Of a stretch of 64,000 nt of DNA, positions 58,741 to 64,000 are shown piece after piece. Below the pieces are notes generated by a model that had not been told where the DNA came from, searched no databases, and worked only from the letters and a program-made list of their open reading frames with translations. The number at the start of each line of letters is the position of its first letter. Position 1 is the first letter of the stretch. This DNA is from Beaufortia kweichowensis (taxonomy: Eukaryota; Chordata; Actinopteri; Cypriniformes; Gastromyzontidae). Made by a program: the position numbers and the translations under genes. The stretch is from assembly GCA_019155185.1 (NCBI GenBank), contig CM032794.1, positions 9,091,988 to 9,155,987 of the forward strand, in the 5' to 3' direction.

Positions 58741-61700
58741 AGCACTGAGGTTTGTACTGGTGACATAGTGACAGCTTTAAAGTTGAAGCTTTGGATCTAA
58801 AGCATATAGAATATTTGTAATAATGGTTAGTTTTAAATTTTTCAGATAATTAAAATACATGAAAAGATTACATGAAAAAAAAAACATGTACATTTACAGC
58901 TCTGTAATTTCATTGTACAGAATAGTGGTACATCTTGTAGTGATGAAGTGAGTGCCCTCCCAGGCAGAAGTAAATGAAGAATTTTGTCTGTGTATTCCCC
59001 ACTGTGTCACTGTGAAGACTTTTCTATAGTGATCCATGGGGCCTTGTTGTTAATTATTTTGAGTCTAAAATGTGAGAAATCCCTTTGAAGATGGCTATAA
59101 AACAAAAATAAACTTTTAATGAACAGTCTGTTCATCTCATGTTAAAATCTCTAAAATAAGTACTAATTAATTAGTGCTCTGTGAGAGGCATACAACATAT
59201 TTTGGAACACAGAAATCCCATTTTCCATTAGCATCTTAATTATGTGTGTCTGCATGACAGTGTGCTCGGTCTGTATGTGTGAGAACATGTTTGTGTGTAG
59301 AGCAGTTTTTCATCTCTTTTATAAATTGTAATATTCTGTATTTGAATCTTTTGAATTAGAAAAATTTTTTGCTTTAGTTATTTGACTTTCAGCTGTTAAT
59401 TTACTTATCACTACATGCATAACTGAATTGGACCGGTCTGAGAGGCATTTTGTGTTGTTTTTGCTGTGGCTATGGTGTGTTTATGCTCACTGTCTGAGGT
59501 CCTGCAGTTTGTCCTCGCGACATGGGAGCTGTGGCTCGTTGTGGTTTGTTTCATTGCCCCAGCAGGGACTGCTTGTTTGGATGCTTTATTTTTCCACTTC
59601 AACTCATTCTGTTGGATTGGTGGATCGCACACATGCTGATTCATACCATCTATCTGGACTGTGCTGTTGTCCGTTTATTGACTCAGGCTCCATTTGTTGT
59701 GGCTTTGTTATATTTTCTAATATGCTTGTTTTTGTATTTTTGATTTGTAAAGAAATATATTAAGTGTTTTAAACAAAAATAAAAACTTCTACAAATCCAT
59801 GCAACTCAATCACATCTTCACAATATCGTGCATTGTGGTGCAAATATGGATAATAAATATAAATTGCCAAACTGGATAGTTTATCCAGTTATCTGCCAAT
59901 GTAAGTGAAAGCAAATTATTGTGAGTGTTGAGTGATTGTCATGAGGGTTGTTATTGTCATATAGTAATAATAACCCGACCATCTTCAGTATGCTCTATTG
60001 TGAAACTTGTAGTATTATAAATAAATAAATAATATAAATATTGACAATCAAATGCTTACATGAACCCAAGAGAAATGTTGCATTGTTTTTTTTTCTAAAC
60101 TTCTCAAGTGCTGTTTACTAATCCTTGGCAATGATAAATTGTCTTGTGTCGTAAGGTTATTCCATTGTGATGGTTTTACTCCTCCGTATGTTGTAAGCTA
60201 GTTTTGTTATGTTTCAGCTTTAGTTTGCTATACAAACACATGCACTCTAACCTATGTTTTTTGATTCCTTGATAGAGAGGTATATTCAATCCATCTCCTT
60301 CACACAGGCAGCTAAATTGCTGTCACTTTAGCTCAAATTTGTCTCTACAGGGTCAGTATCATCTGAAGGGAGAGCATGAATCTACAGATGACTGTGTCCT
60401 CGTATTGACAGATTTAAAGCTGACTATTATTTTGATTGACACATGCAAATTAATGGTCATGCTACACATGTCTAGTGGTTACATGAAGTGTGAATATTTT
60501 TGCAAGGTTTGTTATTATATTAATCATCAGTCCTGTAATCATTCTGCTGTATTAAAGCAAGACATTTACACACCCACAAAATTGTTTTTTATTCTAGTAG
60601 AGCAATTGATGCAGAATGTTTACGGTTTTGTGTGTTATAATATTATTTTAATGATGACTATAAAATAGATTGTTCTAGATAGTGTTCCTGCTGTGCTAAA
60701 ACAGCTATGATGCAAACATCTGTTCATCTAGCTACTGTATGTACAGTATCACTGTAACACAATCTAGTTTATAACTATATTTGTTGATTTGTTTGAACAC
60801 TTTAAAGGCTATTTTAATTTTTATAACACTCAGTAATACAAGATGATACATGATATTAAAATACACACTCAAAATGACTATATTATTCAAGTTTTATCTG
60901 CCGTAAACAAATCAGCATGAGATCTTAAAAGTTAATGAATGCAACACATTATAATTCTTTAAAATCAGAATCAATTATGCTGAAGTTACGTTGTGTACAA
61001 ATATTTCTGCAAGGTGAGTGAGTCTCACAGTGGGAGATGTTTTTGGAGGTGTACTTTTTTGTTTTCTGATAGAACACCAGTCTCTCATTTTGTTTTCTTA
61101 GAGGTGCTTTCAGGCAATTCATCGTGAAGGGCATGATAACAAACAAAGATTGATCGACTCAGTATGTAGTGAGGCCAGGTGCCAGTACAAATACTTGCTT
61201 ACAATACAAACACTGCATTTAAATGCTAATATCTCTGCTGCACACCGAGCCATGTGTCCCTCCTAAAACCATATTAAGTATAATAGAAAAACTTGATACT
61301 TTATAGTTTTTTCAAAAATGTAATATTGGCACAAACATATTTACTTGAAAAGCAATCCAGGTGAATTGGGAGATTCTGGGCATTTCATGAAAAAAATGAT
61401 TTAAAAGCGTGTCAAGAAATTATCTATTTATCTTTAAACAGAAACGGGCGCATTTAGCATCATGTTACCTCATATTGTCCCAGAGAGACATCCCAGCAAA
61501 TGTTCTGTCCAGATTGATCAGTTCAGAGCAGTGTTTTTTAAAGCCGTAACAAAAACAAACAAGTATGCTTTTAGCAGCACCTTTTGAAAAAGAGATGATA
61601 AATTGAGAACAATAGGTGTTAGTTGACCATCACATGACAGTATGGTTCTCTGGGCACTCCACTAGTGTCTGACTTTGGGATTTCACAGAAATTAACAGTT

Positions 61701-62379
61701 TTAAAAGCAGTATATGGATTGCTATGTCTATTGATGGACTGCACAGTTTTTCAACTAACTGTTCTAGTTTTGGTGGACTGTTAATTAATTACTATCAGTC
61801 TAGGAATTAGATTTTCTTTTCAGGCTTGGCTTGATGGTCCATACCCGTACAGCACAATGCAGCACAATCTAGGAGAATCCAATCAGTAGCAGCACAGTGG
61901 GACGTCTCCAAGAGCAAGGTCCAAAGATGGCTATAAATTGATCTATGGTAGTAGGTGAAACCTTTTACATTGCATTGGGGCCAAATCAAAATCATTAGTA
62001 AATTGCCTTGCACAGACTGAAATGGAATGATTAGCTTGTTTCTTTTGTTATCCTGAGGATAGTGATTTTTAGGACTTTGAATTACTTTTAAGATATGTTT
62101 GTTAATGATGCAAGCAAATTAATCAGAGCTCCAGTGTTTTTTGCCCAAACAGGTAAAAAGCCCAGTCCTCCATCAGTTTAGATGGCTGTAATCTTGCATT
62201 TCATTGCTTTTTGCTTCTGGGCATCAGGCACCCAGCTCTCACTATGATAGCTTGTTATGAGGCACTGTACATTAATGCAAAGAACATGTAGGTAGCAGAA
62301 TGAAATTGAAATGAGCTTCTCAGAACATTACATGCTGTATGAATGCACAAACACGCTTTTGCATTCTCTGCTTTTTAAA
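58741..62379. other. AT-rich spacer
   Basis: Frame 59428-59763 (111 codons, Leu/Cys/Phe-rich, hydrophobic) is flanked by a late A-rich string with AAAAATAAAAAC near 59777; it might be a decayed retroelement end, but I cannot place it. Frame 60339-60668 (109 codons) has no domain. Short (AAAT)n at about 60019-60034. Confidence 0.38.
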
Positions 62380-62900
62380 ACTGTTTCATAACCCACTCTG
62401 ATTTGACGGACAGGCAAACCCTTGGGCGGAAATCGGCTGATTAGTAAGGGGGAAATTGTGACAGCCTTTTACAGGTTTGGTCAAAGTAGCAAACACATTG
62501 AAGAGCTCTTGTGTTGAAGGGCATGATCTTCAGCGATCTTCAGCAATCTATCAGAAGTAACAGTATCGATCAGCTAGCTAATTTCAGCACTTCATTGCAG
62601 GACACTTGAGATGGTGTGCAGAAAGCGGGCACCCCAGCGCACCTGACCAAATTGTGTTTACGTGCGTTGATCGCTGGTGTTAGAGATGGGGTAGCGTGAT
62701 GAAGAGGTGTGTGTAAAGAATAGACAGGCAGCTTTCATCCGAGGGCTTTGTGACCTCCACAGCTGTCACATGCACACCAGACTTATTTCCAGCGTTGCGG
62801 CAAGATAAGTGCCATCGGCTTGCAATTACAGCTGAGGAAAAACAGTGTCGATTTCTGTGCTCATCTCTTGTCGCCCGGCCATTTTGTGAATGGATGTAAA
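62380..62900. promoter_or_regulatory. conserved-element-like region
   Basis: Repeat-free with retained CpGs. Notable strings are GGCGGAAATCGGCTGATTAG near 62424, GTTTACGTGCGTTGATCG near 62656 and GCAAGATAAGTGCC then TTGCAATTACAGCTGAGG around 62800-62836. GATCTTCAGC is doubled at about 62525-62544. An 81-codon reverse frame (62680-62925) has no domain. Role inferred. Confidence 0.33.
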
Positions 62901-62931
62901 CACAACTGGTGTGTTCATAGCTCACTCATGC

Positions 62932-62962
62932 ATACACACACACAAACGCACACACACACACA
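62932..62962. repeat. interrupted CA microsatellite
   Basis: Two CA runs (about 62932-62944 and 62949-62962) separated by an AAACG interruption. Confidence 0.9.
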
Positions 62963-63419
62963 GGCTCCAACACATCCTCCCTTTGTAATTTAGCTCTGAA
63001 GTCTTGTTTGTGCAACACTTAAACGGAAGCCTTGTATTCTCGCATCACCACTCAGCAATGTGTAATAAATTATGGAAAAGGAAGAAACGAAGTAAATTTA
63101 TCTTCTTTTAGTGGTGCTGACATCCGACATACCTTTCTGTTCTTTCTTAGCATTTCCAGCTTTTCGGTGCACTTACATCCCTTACCTGACCCTAATAAAA
63201 ATGTGCATATAAATGCAGTAAACAGCTCAGATCGCCATCTTCTGTTGGTGCTACATGCAGAGATATGGGGCAGAATTATCTCACATTCAGCAGCTGGCAC
63301 ATACATAGGTTTTCTATAATAGATGGCAAAGCCCAAGAAGAGAGCTTGAAGTCTCTCTACAAGCACTTTTAAACTCTATCAACACCAGCAGTCCTGCAGA
63401 GTTTGATATTATATTTTAC
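62963..63419. other. unique spacer
   Basis: Opposed frames of 95-98 codons (63032-63319 plus, 63070-63366 minus) are mutually exclusive and lack domains. Nothing recognised. Confidence 0.4.
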
Positions 63420-63760
63420 CTCCAATAAGGACTAAATCCCAGGCCTGCTCACCAGATGTCACAATACAGTAGCCGTACATGATAAAGCCAGCATGAGCAA
63501 AGGAATAAAGCCTTACATAAGAAATATAGAAAAACACAATCATGGAGCTAAAGACGGAACAGACTGAGATTCAGAGACGGTAAAAGCCACAGGGAAGTGA
63601 TAAAACCCTCATAAAAATAGAACTGCCACCGGTATATGGTTTATTACCACACATTGTCTTGTCGGCAGCTCTGTAAGCCATGCATGGTTCATACGGGAAT
63701 CCCGTCCCTGGCTGGAAAATGACCTTTCACGATACCAATGTGAGGAAAAACCACTATACA
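63420..63760. promoter_or_regulatory. conserved-element-like block
   Basis: Repeat-free, with AAAGACGGAACAGACTG, CACCGGTATATGG and a small hairpin-like ACGGGAATCCCGT at about 63694. Texture similar to the other blocks. Role inferred. Confidence 0.28.
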
Positions 63761-64000
63761 CTTTAAGTCTATAAATATTCTAAAGGCGTTTTAAATCTCA
63801 CAGGATTTACTATCTCCGAAGATGTGATTTATGTTGGGCCTCTGGGTAATAGAGGGTTAGTCCTTAATATTTAACTTAGTTCAGAGGTCGGGTCATATTT
63901 GATGGTGGTGCAAAAAGAATTGACTTCAACCTGAAGGTACTAGTAAATGAGACTACATTGTATTATATAAACTAAATTATATACGTCTCAAAAAATATGA
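63761..64000. other. unique spacer at window edge
   Basis: Nothing recognised. Confidence 0.4.

Noticed and set aside
59428..59763. Hydrophobic 111-codon frame followed by an A-rich tail
   Set aside because: Considered as a retroelement end or a small membrane protein, but no family features could be pointed to.
62525..62544. GATCTTCAGC doubled
   Set aside because: Single 10-bp tandem duplication; common by slippage.

Overview
This window reads as non-coding nuclear DNA from a teleost fish, most likely a cypriniform (carp, minnow or loach relative). The evidence is indirect. There is no dense packing of open reading frames: the longest ATG-to-stop frame in 64 kb is 146 codons and looks like chance. 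CpG is generally depleted apart from a few local peaks. Several dispersed elements match, from memory, repeat families abundant in cyprinid genomes: palindromic MITEs, a tRNA-headed SINE with a conserved tail block, and an LTR whose sequence resembles fish LTR-retrotransposon ends. I recognise no protein-coding gene, structural RNA gene or CRISPR array, and no bacterial-type operon.

Layout. From 1 to about 7.7 kb there is unique sequence with several complex, conserved-element-like blocks, one MITE with perfect 17-bp terminal repeats (1088-1463) and a Tc1-type non-autonomous fragment (3652-3930). A large foldback element lies at 7741-8339. From 8.3 to 14.6 kb the sequence is mostly anonymous, with a complex block at 12.8-13.5 kb that holds a 12-bp-stem hairpin. 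From 14.6 to 16.9 kb is the most gene-like stretch: two oppositely oriented copies of one MITE family, a weak exon candidate between them, and a CpG-rich segment. From 17.3 to 18.1 kb lie the best enhancer-like blocks. At 22.5-24.8 kb there is a solo LTR with a 5-bp target duplication next to a MITE fragment, followed by a diverged 225-bp direct repeat pair. From 25.8 to 38 kb unique sequence alternates with AT-rich sequence. A pentanucleotide microsatellite (38.4 kb), SINE pieces (39.4 and 51.8 kb) and MITEs (44.3 and 53.4 kb) punctuate the second half. Further enhancer-like blocks sit at 34.4, 38.6, 43.2, 47.7, 54.1, 54.7, 58.4, 62.4 and 63.5 kb.

Interpretation. Many complex, repeat-free, TAAT/ATTA-rich blocks separated by AT-rich spacer, with no exons, resemble a gene desert or giant intron around a developmental regulator. 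That is an inference from texture only: conservation cannot be measured from one sequence, and I cannot name the locus. I found no convincing new biological system. The items most worth checking are the foldback element, the inverted MITE pair around the exon candidate, the CpG cluster, and the paired TGACCT/TTAACATTT motif at 17.34 kb.
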